Shown: piece after piece, positions 1 through 10,795 of the stretch
Layout of the letters: each line of letters opens with the position of its first letter
Position numbering within the stretch: position 1 is the first letter of the stretch
Assembly (NCBI GenBank): GCA_001692895.1
Contig: KV748180.1
Span: forward strand, 558,001-622,000
DNA length: 64,000 nt
Source of the DNA: Cenococcum geophilum 1.58
Taxonomy: Eukaryota > Ascomycota > Dothideomycetes > Gloniales > Gloniaceae
Reading direction: 5' to 3'
Notes under the pieces: generated by a model
Told to the model about the DNA's origin: nothing
What the model saw: only the letters and a program-made list of their open reading frames with translations
Databases searched by the model: none
Translations under genes and position numbers: made by a program

Positions 1-401
1 CGCCCGCAGTCATTCACGAGGTGTACAAGCAAAATTAGAAGTAGGTCATAGCGAGCATTCCGTTCCGTCAGATTGGAGATGTTCGAGAAACATCTGACAG
101 GAAGATTTGACCCAGTTAGAGGACGACATGGATCCGACCTTAGCGATGTTATATTTTCGCAAGTCTCACTAAGATGGGGCTCTAGCGATTATTTTTAAAA
201 TAAACGTTAAGCTTACATGTTGTGCATTTAGCGCTGTGCAGACCCCAGCTGCGCCCTGGCCCTGCACCACGCTCCTGGGCCCGCCCGGAAGCTAAGAGAT
301 GCGAAGCTAGTCGCCGATCACGGATAGCTTGCAGAAACTAACGATAATCATTTTGATCGCCACGTGGCGCAACCGTCAGCCCTGAGATAATTACCGTGCT
401 A
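1..401. other. Left-edge intergenic sequence, no gene recognised
   Basis: Base composition is ordinary and not RIP-like. Frame 3 of the plus strand is open from the window edge to a TAG at 36-38 (eleven codons). This could be the tail of a gene lying mostly outside the window, but that is too short to support. I see no other coding signal before the MITE that begins at 402. Confidence 0.4.
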
Positions 402-542
402 TACACCCTCCTGTCAATTCCAGTTGTTAGCGCAGCCACGTCTGCACGGCCTTTTTGTAGGGGAAGTTTGGGTATTTTTGCTGTTTAAGTAAGGCCGTGC
501 AGATGTGGCTGCGCTAACAACCGGAATTGACAGGAGGGTGTA
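402..542. mobile_element. MITE copy 1 (141 bp, Tc1/mariner-like, TA-flanked)
   Basis: A near-perfect 50-bp terminal inverted repeat (402-451 against 493-542, 2 mismatches) surrounds a 41-bp centre. The ends read TACACCCTCC and GGAGGGTGTA, so the outermost TA on each side fits a TA target duplication. A second copy of the same length lies at 10340-10480 with about 3 differences over 141 bp. There is no coding capacity. At this size the element is below the length usually hit by RIP, which fits its good preservation. Confidence 0.9.
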
Positions 543-1168
543 CACCACCTTGGCGCATCCGGTTGAAAGCGCGTGTTGATCGGGCAGATCAAACTACGTG
601 GATTTATACCCCAAAATACGTTAAAATACGTCGAAATGGTCGTGCTTATTACTTTAAAGGTATAAAATTGTGCCGTTTGATCAGCGCGATCAACAAGTGC
701 TTATGCGCCAAGATGGTGTATGTACAGTACGTCAATGCTTGCAGCAGGGAGTCGATCTGCCGGCTTTCCCTTTATCAGGATGAAACCTGGCTAGGTTGTG
801 CGTATATTCTGGCACGACTTGCCTCATCGAAACGTCAGGCCGCGCCTTTACAATTGTACCCGTCGATCTGGAGAACTCGTGTATTGATTGATCTATGAAA
901 GAAAAGAGACTATATATACATGATGTCGGTGCAGGACCAGCGGGGGGGTACGTAATAGGGAGTAGGTGATCGAGTCAAGCAGGGGTAGGTGACTGAGTCG
1001 AGGGGTAGGTAGTTGATTTAGGTCGACAGTACCATAATATTTTCTTACACGTAGTAATCAGAAAATAGTTCAGAAACGGATAATTTTTTAATAGAAGCTA
1101 AAATACACTAAAATACACAAGCAGATCTTAATTAGGTAACAGTATTTCTTAAGATATCCTAGGATATC
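543..1168. other. P450 downstream region with a second, imperfect inverted repeat
   Basis: No recognisable gene. An imperfect inverted repeat pairs 575-594 with 675-694 (18 of 20 positions), perhaps a decayed hairpin element. Short direct repeats around GGGGTAGGTGA occur between about 957 and 1022. An open frame at 527-898 begins inside the MITE and has no family resemblance. The P450 stop codon is at 1169-1171 on the minus strand. Confidence 0.4.
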
Positions 1169-3061
1169 TTAAAATGCGGCAACGCGGAACCGAAGTACAG
1201 GACCCTCCTTTGCAGCAGTCACATGATCCCTCAACTGGAACTCATCCGAGCGGTGCCTCCCATACTCTGCCCCCGGTCTACCTCCCGCGCGGTCACCAGA
1301 TGCCAATTTGAAGTCTAATCTGTACAATACGACAGCCATCGTAAGCATCATCTCCACCAGAGCCACGCCCTTCCCAATGCAACTACGAGGACCAACCGAG
1401 AACGGATTGAAAGCCGTGTTTTGGTCCATCGCTTGTTGAGTTGTCCTATCTTTAATAGCCAGCCATCGGTCAGGATTATAATTGAAAGGATCGGGGAAAT
1501 AAGCTTCCTTGTGTTGTATGCTGTAGATTGGGACTCCCACATCGCAGCCTTCAGGGATGAATTCTCCATCCACTATCGCACCGCCACTCGGTACTTCGCG
1601 AGAAAGAGATTGACCAACAGAGGGTGACATGCGCATTGCTTCGTCGATACAGGCGCGAAGGTAGCGGCAGCTGCTAAGCTTGGAACCACCCTTAATTTCC
1701 TCAAGATTTTCAAATGTCGACCGCACTTCCGCCGCAGCTCGTGCGTATGCATCTGGATTTCGGCTCAGGTAAAAGAAGATAGCCGCCATGGCAGTAGCAA
1801 CGGTATCAGCCCCTACAGAACGCGTTAGAATCTACTGATGTGTAATCAAATACAAAGGTGACAAACCAGCAACCACCAAAGTGGTACTTTCGGAAATTAT
1901 TTCCTCTTGGTTGAAGCCCAGTCCAGTTTCGGGGTCCTTGGCCTCCGTGAGGATTGCGAAGAGATCCTTGCGCTTCGAGCGATCATTCTTTTTGGTGTCC
2001 CTGAGAAGTTTTCCGACAAACCTAATAAAGAGGTTCCTAGCAGCAATAGCTTTAGGGAACAGAAGTTTATCAAGGCGAAACATCCTCAGGATTGGTGCTT
2101 GTAAAATAGAGCTGACACGAATGTTGGAAGTTTCAATGATTTTGACGACGTATCTGTAGGTTTCTCTCTCGAGCATGTTGTATCGTCCCGAAAAGATCAA
2201 CGACGCCATAATGTCAAAAGCCAAGAAGTTGCCTATCACACTGGTTAGAGTGATATCCTTGTTCTTCTTCGGTCATCACTTACACCACTCGGCCATGTTC
2301 CTTGGGGTTTTCCAGGTCTGTTCTGGGGACGTCACAGTTTGGGACTCGTGATTTGCTTTGGCGCTCTCCTCTTCCGCTGTCTCAAGAAGACGGTCGCAGA
2401 ATCGATTGATGATTTCAAGCATAGCTGGCTCGAAATTTCGAAGGGTTGAGTCGGAAAGCCCTTGACTAATGACTCGCCTTCGGCGGCCGTGGTCCTTCTT
2501 ATCCCTAACAGTCAGGGTGTTAAGAGCTTGGTGAACCATTGCCGAATAGTTCTTGCTCTTGGTGAAGTTTTTGCCTTGCGAATAGATGTCTAGCTGATCG
2601 TTAGAATAAGAAATTGGAGTATTGCAAATGACCATCTTACTCTTGAGACCAGTGGCAGTATTTACATTCAGGCGATTTGGGGCATATCGGACGAAGTCGC
2701 CATACTTCTGGTGACATCGCCACATATCAATATGAATATCACCTTTCCAAGCATGGTAACCAGCATAAAGATCGGTGAACTTGGCCAAGAAAGGTCCAGG
2801 ATATTTGGCTAGAGGATGGAAGAAAACAGAGTATATGAACGTGGCCAGAGCCTAGAAGTAATGGTTAGTCTCCAGCGATGGATGACTGAGTAACATGGAA
2901 GAAGGATCACATACATAGAGTGAAAGGACTAGAACCAGGCATGATGAAGCAACAACAATAATCCGACTCGCAGCAGTGGCGTGAGCCAAAGCAACAAAAA
3001 ATGATCGGCTTGAAACAACGACTTGTGCCGTAGGTGGAAAAACATCAAATGAGCTAGCCAT
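1169..3061 (-). CDS. Cytochrome P450 monooxygenase of the FAS cluster (5 exons)
   Basis: Exons on the minus strand are 3061-2915, 2851-2641, 2589-2284, 2232-1867 and 1812-1169, giving 557 aa. The N-terminus has a membrane anchor (about residues 33-60) followed by a proline hinge HPLAKYPGP, so the enzyme should sit on the endoplasmic reticulum. P450 landmarks are the I-helix GADT (344-347), ExxR (Glu401, Arg404), PDRW, and the haem loop FNPFSVGPRSCIG with Cys488 as iron ligand. Intron 2 (2590-2640, 51 nt) is in frame and stop-free, so a plain ORF reads through it. The MAEWC-NFLAFD junction fixes the acceptor at 2233/2232. I chose the ATG at 3059-3061 because a TATATA lies just upstream of the next ATG at 3149-3151. 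The gene is divergent from FAS-alpha, so co-regulation and oxidation of the fatty acyl product are likely (inferred); the substrate is unknown. Confidence 0.93.
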
Positions 3062-4229
3062 AATGAAAGAATGGGGTGAAACAGTGAAGGGAACTGAACT
3101 GTAAAGACGGGGATTCAGTGAGGAAACGTCTTCATTCTCTGGCCGTTCCAATATATACGAGCCCTCATCTTGAATGTAACTAAATACAGTCCCGGGCCGC
3201 CAACTACTTACTCAACCAACCGCTCACTCAACCGGCCAAGCTGCGGTCTTGCAATTAGCTCATACCTGGGCGGTGATCTGAGCGCAGCTCTGCAAGGTCG
3301 CATCATGATCTTGGAGACTGAGATAGAAGCATTAGCTTATTTTTGGCCTGATACCTGGGCGTGCAATCCTGCTAACACTCTCCCCTGCAGCAGAAATCTC
3401 GTTTTCGGAACAGGTGGCGACCTATTGGCGTATGAACATTTGCTGCGGCGTTTCTAAATCGGGTAATTCACATGCAAAGCAAGGTTGTCAAAGATAACCA
3501 TAATTCAAAATGCATTGTTGGGTCAGACGTGTGTAGAACTTCAGGACTAATTCGGCCATAGACCGTATTGGACACGAGAAGCCGCTCCTGTGCTGTGAAT
3601 ATAATCAAATAATGTAACGTAAGCACGGCAGCTATATGCCGGGTGAACCTTTGGATCTGCCAGAGCCACGGTGAGCTCGGTCAGCTTGGGTTGAAGCATC
3701 GACTAGGCACTGTGCACTACCCTGGCAGTGCAATGCCGCCACGTGCGGGCTGAATGTTCCACGTGTGACGTGCATAGGCGAGTTATCGGCCCGCCGTTTG
3801 TCCTATTAATTCCCCGAACTGCGGCTGAAATCTAAGTCAGCACGCCCTGAAATAACACCAAAAGCGGAATAAAGTGCTGAAACGCTGAGCCTTGGCCGGT
3901 TGTGGCGGATTATGTACTTCCCGTCGGAGTTAGCGCGATCAAGACTTCTCAAATTTAGCGAGCTTGGTGCCTGGCAGCACCCGGCGGTGCAAAACCCGGT
4001 CAATGAGTTCATTCGGATCAGATGTTTATTTCGTGACTTATATCTTCAGTTTATTTCTGTGATCATCATCAATCTTTGTCTCCCGTAGTCCTCAGTCCCT
4101 CTTTCAAATCGCCCCTCTCTTAAATCGTCCCTCGCTCAATTAAATTATTGCATACTTATCTCAGCCGTCTGTCCCGCACTCTAGCATCAGATAACGCGTC
4201 CGGAGCAATTGCTTCGAGCCAAGTCAAAG
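3062..4229. promoter_or_regulatory. Divergent promoter between P450 and FAS-alpha
   Basis: This 1.17-kb region separates two start codons pointing away from each other. It contains two CACGTG E-box palindromes at 3740-3745 and 3760-3765, and a TGACGTGC octamer at 3766-3773. The TGACGTG core also occurs twice in the FAS-beta upstream region. A TATATA stretch near 3155 would serve the P450 side. Open frames inside (3170-3457, 3900-4088) show no protein similarity that I recognise and are treated as chance. Confidence 0.6.
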
Positions 4230-7200
4230 ATGGAGGCTTACCAAAGCGTATCGAAACAACAAGAACTATGTCATGTTCTGCTCATAGAACTTCTCGCGTT
4301 CGTCTCTCAATCAACCGTGTTCCAATAACCACTGACGATTACATTTTTACAGACACCAATTCTGTTCAGCAGTGCGATGGTACGTTAGCAAGCCTCTCAT
4401 TCATATCCGACTTGTGATCTGATCCGATTCCAGGACCGAGACTCAGGACTTGCTGCTATCCGAGTTCCAGACGAAAAAGACTGTGGAGATCGGTCCGTCG
4501 GAGACGCTGACAAATATGATGAAAAGAACGCGCGATCTCGTTTACCGTCCTTTTGATACTGCGAACTCCATTTCGAGGGATTTTCTCTCGCTCAAGCGGA
4601 ATAAGCAGGATATTTATTTCGCTGCGCCGCGGGGAGAGCCGGCGGTGACGGCGGTTACGTCAGTCAGCGCGACACCCCCAGCTGCGCCACACCAACTAGC
4701 AGTACAACCGACAGTGGAAGCCCTCCCACCATCAACAACCCCTGCGCCTATCACTGCAGGTCCTGTTGAAGACGCTCCAGTATCTGCTGCGGATGTGATT
4801 AGGACCATTGTTGCCATCGCCTTGAAGAAGAGTGCGAAGGATGTCTCTTTTGACAGCTCGGTCAAGGCCCTTTCTGGAGGTTAGCCTCAACTTTTAGTTT
4901 CCCCCTCCTATTCATGATTCGGACGACTGACATTTAAGTAGGACGGTCTACCTTGCAAAATGAGATCACCGGTGACCTGGACGCCGAGTTCGGGTCTGCG
5001 CCTGATGGTGCAGAGGAGATCCCGCTGAAGGAGCTTGCTGCTATGCTACAAAAGACCTTTTCTGGCCAGTTGGGACGACGTACAAAGTCTCTGGTAGACA
5101 AGTTCTTCACGTCTAAGATGCCTGGAGGTTTCAATCTGACCAAAGTTCGAGATATGCTCGAGCAAGAATACGGATTCGCTGCCGGGAGACAAGATTCTAT
5201 TCTCTTGTTCTCCCTTCAGACGCAACCGGCAGCCCGCTTTGATTCGGAAGAAGAGGCAAAAGGATATTGGTCCAGTATTGTTCAGACATACATTGCTACG
5301 ACCGGCATTGAGATCCGAAAGTCGGCCACAATGTCTAGCACTGCCGTTGCCGGTGCCCGCATCGATCCTAAGGCGCTCGATGCTTTGAACAAACGCTCCA
5401 ACGACTTTCATCGAGACGTTTATCAGGCCTATGCGAAGCATCTCGGTGAAAACTCTGGTTCTGGTTCCGAAGAGGTGGTGAAATTGCGGAGCGATTTGCA
5501 TCACATGCAGGCCGAACTTGACCTATGGAATCTCGAGCACGGCAACGAGTATGCGAGAGGCATCAAGCCGTTTTTTGATCGCCGGAAAGCTCGTCTATTC
5601 GACTCTTTTTGGAACTGGGCTTTACAAGACCTTTTCTTGATCTACCACGGAATTCGCCAAGGCACCCTTAGACTCCAAGATGAAGATCTTGCTCGGCGCC
5701 GACGTGCACTTGTGAATCGGTCGTGCCAGAGATTGGTTCTCGTTCTTTCCCACATGTTGGTGGAAATCAAGACGCAGAAGCCGCAGTCCGCCGACATGGA
5801 GGACTGGTTCGCGGAGCTGCTTGTGGACTGTAAGGCCGCTCTCAAACAACCACCAGCGTATATCGGATCGAGCAAACCCACAGCACCACGGACTACCATT
5901 GATGCCAATGGATCTATAACATTCGTTGAAGAGCCGTGCGCCCATCCCCCTGTCCGGACCTTTGAACCGAACGCCTTCGAAGCCGCACTTGTTGCCAAGG
6001 AATCCAAAAACAGTGTCAGAATTATTAATCAACCGTTCCTGAACGCCCCCCCTACCCCCGCTATGACCCCCGACCTTNCCCCCGCTTTGACCCCTGCCAT
6101 GACCCCTGCCATGACCCCCAGTAAAACGCCTAACTTCGACGCATCATCCATTCCAGAAGTGCCTGGTGTTCACAGCAGATACTGCCCCCAAATTCAGCAA
6201 AAGTCGGGAGGAACATGGAAAGACTCCAGGACCTTGACCGATGAATACGTTAATGTCCTTGATAGTGCAGTCTCGGCAGGTTTGGCGTTCCAGGGGAAGA
6301 ATGTGCTGCTCACAGGTACCGGCAAAGGTTCTATTGGCTCTAAAATCTTGCAAGGCCTTCTCTCTGGAGGGGCTAAAGTCATCGTTACAACGAGCTCATA
6401 CTCAAAGACCACCAGGTACTACCAAAACATGTATTCCAAATTTGGATCCAAAGGGTCGAGTTTGTTGGTTGTGCCCTTCAATCAAGGCAGCCAGCAAGAC
6501 ACGGAATCACTCATCGAATATATCTACAGCATTGGCGACGCGGAATGGGATCTAGACCATGTCATTCCATTTGCAGCAATTTCGGAACACACCAATGGCC
6601 TCGAGATTGATTCGAATTCAGAACTAGCCCATCGCATGATGCTCACCAACACTCTACGACTGCTTGGGGCTATAAAGAGAGCGAAAGAGAGCCGTCGAAT
6701 TTCTACCAGGCCCGCCCAAGTTATTCTGCCTTTGTCCCCTAATCATGGTGTTTTTGGAAATGACGGACTCTACGCAGAGTCGAAATTGGGCCTTGAAGGG
6801 CTTCTGAACAAGTGGCATACAGAAGATTGGCCTGAATACCTATCCGTCTGCGGCGCAATAATTGGATGGACGCGCGGAACGAAGTTGATGAATGATAACG
6901 ATATCGTAGCCGAGGGTGTTGAATTGTTGGGCATCAAAACATTCTCGCAAGACGAAATGGCCGTGAACATCCTCGGTTTGATGACTTCGCCCTTACTCGA
7001 AACTTCACAAACTGAGCCGCTCCTCGCTGATCTGAGTGGGGGCATGAGCTCGTTCCCGAATTTAAAGGAAGATGTCGCAAATATCCGAAGCGAGATTTCC
7101 GAAATCAGCTCGAGTCGGCGTGCTCTTGCTCGTGAACAGCGAGCCGAATATGGTATCCCCAGCACAATCTCGGGATCCAACACGTTCGCTCCTTTCAACC

Positions 7201-9437
7201 AGCGGGCAAACATCAAGTTTGACTTCCCCAAACTTCCTGACTTTTCCTCGGAGGTTGAGCAGCTGTCCGCTCTCGAAGGCATGATCAACCTCGAAAAAGT
7301 TGTCGTTGTGGTTGGCTTTGGTGAAGTTGGACCACATGGCAGTTCACGAACGAGATGGCAAATGGAAGCTCATGGCGAATTGTCTTTGGAGGGTTTCATA
7401 GAGATGGCCTGGATGATGGGACTCATCGAATACCAAAGTGACAAAGGCCTTTCTTACAGTGGATGGATCGAAAAAGAAAATCGCAAGCCGATCACAGACG
7501 CCGAGATAAAGAGAAAATACGAGGAACACATCTTGAAGCACAGCGGAATCCGTCTATTAGATGCTCGTCCTCTCGACGGAAAGGACCCAGCAGCTCGACA
7601 AGTACTCCATGAGATCGACCTGCAACATGACTTTGCCCCTTTTGAGGTATCAAAAGATACGGCCAATGATTTGCTCAGAGAGCACAGTGACAAAGTCACG
7701 ATCACGAACGTTGAGGGGTCAGATCACTGTCTAGCCATCCTCCGAAAAGGAGCTCGTTTGATGGTCCCCAAAGCGTTGACCTTTGATCGAACAGTTGGTG
7801 GTCAGGTCCCCACCGGTTGGTGCGCCAGAACCTACGGCATCGATGAGGAAATCATTAACCAAGTTGATCCCGCGACATTGTATGCTTTAGTTTGCACAGC
7901 AGAGGCTCTACTGTCAGCCGGTGTGACAGATCCTTATGAGTTCTACAAGTACATCCATGTGTCCCAGCTCGGTGTGTGCGTAGGATCCGGATTCGGTGGA
8001 GCTGCATCATTACAAGGAATCTACAAGGAGCGATTTCTGGACAAATCAGTTCAGAACGACGTGTTGGCTGAGTCTTTCATTAATACAGGCAGTGCCTGGA
8101 TTAATATGCTCCTATTGTCGTCTTCCGGACCAAACATCACGCCCGTAGGTGCATGCGCCACCGCCCTTGAGTCGCTTGATGTTGGTTATGAGGTCATCTC
8201 CAGTGGTAAAGCCAAAGCTGTCCTTGTTGGTGGATATGACTACCTCGCAAAAGACGTTGCTTACGAGTTCGCCAACATGAAAGCGACCAACAACACTGAC
8301 GAAGACTTCGCACGTGGAAGAACTCCACAAGAAATGTCTCGACCTGCGACTACGACTAGAAGCGGATTTGTCGAATCGGAAGGCTGTGGAATCCAAGTGC
8401 TCACCAACGCAAAGCTTGCTCTCGAGATGGGTCTTCCCATTCACGGTATCATTGCGATGACACGAACAGCTAGCGACAAAGCCGGCAGATCGCTCCCGGC
8501 ACCAGGCCGTGGCATCATCACAGCTAGTGGCGAATCCAAAGGCACCTTTGACTCACCCCTCATGAGCATGACTTATCGCAAACGACAAATCGACCTCCGC
8601 AGGGCTCATATCAACCAGACGGAAGAATCGGAATTGGGGTACCTCAATGAGGAGATATCCTCCTACAAATCTGACGAGGTCGATTTTGATATTGATGCTT
8701 ATCGCAAGCACCGTCAAGATGCAATTACGGCAGAAAGTCAAAGGCAGCGACAGGAGGTCTTGAATAGCTACGGCAATGAGTTTTGGAAACGCGACACTAG
8801 AATCTCACCAATGCGCGGTGCCCTAGCGACTTGGGGTCTTTCGATTGATGATGTACAAGTAGCATCTTTCCATGGAACATCGACAGTGAAGAATGAGCTG
8901 AATGAATGTGGCGTCATTCAAGAGCAGATGTCGCAATTAGGCCGAACCAAAGGCAATCCTGTTATGGCGGTCTTCCAAAAACACCTCACAGGCCACCCTA
9001 AAGGAGCCGCCGCCGCTTGGATGCTGAACGGATGCCTTCAGATTATAGACTCTGGACTTGTGCCTGGAAACCGAAATGCCGACAACATTGACTCCGAATT
9101 AGAAAAATTCGACCATATTGCGTTTCCTAATGAGACAATTCAGACGGCGACTGGCGTGAAAGCATTCATTGTCAGCTCATTTGGATTTGGCCAAAAAGGA
9201 GCTCAGGCTATTGGGGTTCACCCCAAATATCTCTTCGCTGCTCTTGGAAAGGCAGAATATGGTGTCTATCGCCAGAAAGTGAAGAAGAGGCAGGAAAAGG
9301 CATACCATCATTTCCACAAGTCGATGATGACAAACACCATGTTTAGAGCGAAAGATGCTCCACCGTATTCTGTAGATCAGGAGACGGCGTTCTTAACGAA
9401 TCCGGATGCAAGACTTCCCATGAACATGGAACTGTAA
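4230..9437 (+). CDS. Fatty acid synthase alpha subunit, secondary-metabolism type, no PPT domain (4 exons)
   Basis: Exons are 4230-4297, 4353-4379, 4434-4879 and 4942-9437, giving 1678 aa. The start is set by recovery of the conserved N-terminus (…LLIELLA-HQFCSAVR-WTETQD…), which needs two small exons. Domains in order: alpha/MPT-contact N-terminus; ACP with the phosphopantetheine Ser183 in GGRSTLQNE, two codons after intron 3; ketoreductase with GTGKGSIG and Tyr791/Lys795; ketosynthase with Cys1252 in VGACAT, His1491 in FHGTST and His1532 in GHPKGAA. All catalytic residues are present. The protein ends about where the C-terminal phosphopantetheinyl transferase of primary fungal FAS alpha begins, so the ACP must be primed in trans (inferred). 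A Pro/Thr/Met repeat linker lies at about residues 549-577, with an ambiguous base at 6078. It should pair with the FAS-beta below to make a short or medium acyl chain. Confidence 0.95.
6046..6130 (+). repeat. 12-nt coding minisatellite (A-M-T-P units) in FAS-alpha
   Basis: About six units of a 12-nt repeat encode variants of Ala-Met-Thr-Pro in the linker ahead of the ketoreductase. Position 6078 is N, giving one undetermined residue. This looks like a copy-number-variable spot and a place where the assembly was uncertain. Confidence 0.8.
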
Positions 9438-10339
9438 ATTTAGGGTACGATCATTTGTTTTGGGAGTAAGGTTTAGATTTTAAATCAGCATGTTTAGGCG
9501 TTGCTAGGGTAGAGTGTCATCTGTTATACTATTCCCGTGTAGATATGTAGATATGTAGATACTTTAAAATGTTGCTTTTAGGTTAATTTTAAAATGTATT
9601 ATTTCAGCCCCATTAATATCTTTTCCCTCATAGTGAACGTGCAGCTATCGCTCGGACCTCAGAAGTATTACGCATGCCTCACACTATGCCTGAGTAATTT
9701 TCATCACGCCTGGGGTAGATTTGAAACTGAACCCGTATCTAGCAAACAAATGTACAGTAAATGCACAAATTCATTTTTGAATTGAAGAAGTCCAGGTCTG
9801 GTTAGTTTGATAAGTCGGATCACAGGATCACAGCAAAGGGAGTCTAAGGTAACTCGACAAAAAATGTCATACTCTAATTTATTGAAGATTTTTGTCAACA
9901 TTGGAGGAGAGTGCAAGAGCTAAGAAATATTTCTATGCATTTATCTGCACTGTTTGCTCAATATCGGATCTCGGGAGCTGAGGGGAGGAGATGAAGTTTC
10001 GAGAAGCATTCAAAAGGCATTTGAAGAACCGATAGGCTCTCCCCTCAAACACTGGGATAGGTTTGTAAAAAGATCGTCCACGTCAGACCTACTTTCTCAC
10101 TGCCCAGGTCGCTAGGGATCCAATGGAACCAAGGCTAAAAATTCCCTGGCCACTCAGACCTCTCAGACCTCTCGGGTCTTTCTGCGGTAATTGTTATTCT
10201 TAGGCTTAAACCTTTAATAACCTCTAAACGTTAGGCGGAGTCTGGTTAGGCGGAGTCCAACGGCCCAATCACGTTGAAGCCCCATCCCACTTGAGGCTAG
10301 TGGTGGTCACACAGCCCTGTCGCTCAGCCTTTGCCCTTG
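9438..10339. other. FAS-alpha to FAS-beta intergenic sequence, no gene
   Basis: This is 3' flank of FAS-alpha followed by sequence without a recognisable gene. Three tandem copies of TAGATATG-like sequence occur at about 9538-9560. A minus-strand TGACGTGG (plus strand CCACGTCA, 10078-10085) lies in it. The short open frames here have no conserved features. Confidence 0.5.
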
Positions 10340-10480
10340 TACACCCTCCTGTCAATCCCGGTTGTTAGCGCAGCCACGTCTGCACGGCCTTTTTGTAGGG
10401 GAAGTTTGGGTATTTTTGCTGTTTAAGTAAGGCCGTGCAGATGTGGCTGCGCTAACAACCGGAATTGACTGGAGGGTGTA
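10340..10480. mobile_element. MITE copy 2 (141 bp, same family as 402-542)
   Basis: Same length, same orientation of the central loop and the same 50-bp arms (10340-10389 against 10431-10480, 3 mismatches) as copy 1, with TA at both outer ends. It sits 315 bp upstream of the FAS-beta start codon, so it lies inside or next to that promoter. With copy 1 it brackets the P450 and FAS-alpha genes. Confidence 0.9.
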
Positions 10481-10795
10481 CATACAATATTATCGAGCTA
10501 TTTCACTATGCACACCCATGCAAGCCTGCTCCTCAGCCCGGTAATGTAATAAAACACGTAATATTACCAACCGAGAAGACCAAGGCTGGTAGCACCGCCG
10601 CCATGAAACATCCTGTTATAGCACGTCAGCAGCCCTACATATGACCGAAATGATTTGCTTAGAAGGCCCGGAGGCGCTGCAAAAGCACCTTTTATCTATA
10701 GAATTGCAATTCGCTCATTTCCCCTCTCAGCCTTCTTGCACACTTGTTGCGTTTTGCACTTCGCTCCAACGTTCTTTCCTTCCTTACTTACAATA
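10481..10795 (+). promoter_or_regulatory. FAS-beta proximal promoter and 5' leader
   Basis: This is the sequence between the MITE and the FAS-beta ATG. It carries GCACGTCA at 10621-10628, which is TGACGTGC on the minus strand and identical to the octamer in the P450/FAS-alpha promoter. A pyrimidine-rich leader (about 10720-10790) runs up to CAATAATGG. An in-frame ATG at 10655 would add 47 residues unlike the family and is not favoured. Confidence 0.55.

Noticed and set aside
3-38. Possible C-terminal end of a plus-strand gene at the window edge
   Set aside because: Only eleven codons are visible, which is too few to distinguish from chance.
527-898. Open frame of 123 codons on the plus strand beside MITE copy 1
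   Set aside because: It starts inside the MITE arm, overlaps an imperfect inverted repeat and shows no recognisable domain.
3062-3151. Upstream in-frame ATG of the P450
   Set aside because: A TATA-like sequence lies only a few bases upstream of it, so transcription probably starts after it; the ATG at 3059-3061 precedes the membrane anchor.
3170-3457. 95-codon frame between P450 and FAS-alpha
   Set aside because: It lies in the divergent promoter and has no similarity that I can recognise.
10655-10795. Upstream in-frame ATG of FAS-beta
   Set aside because: It would add 47 residues unlike any FAS beta N-terminus; the ATG at 10796 gives the usual start and has a better context.
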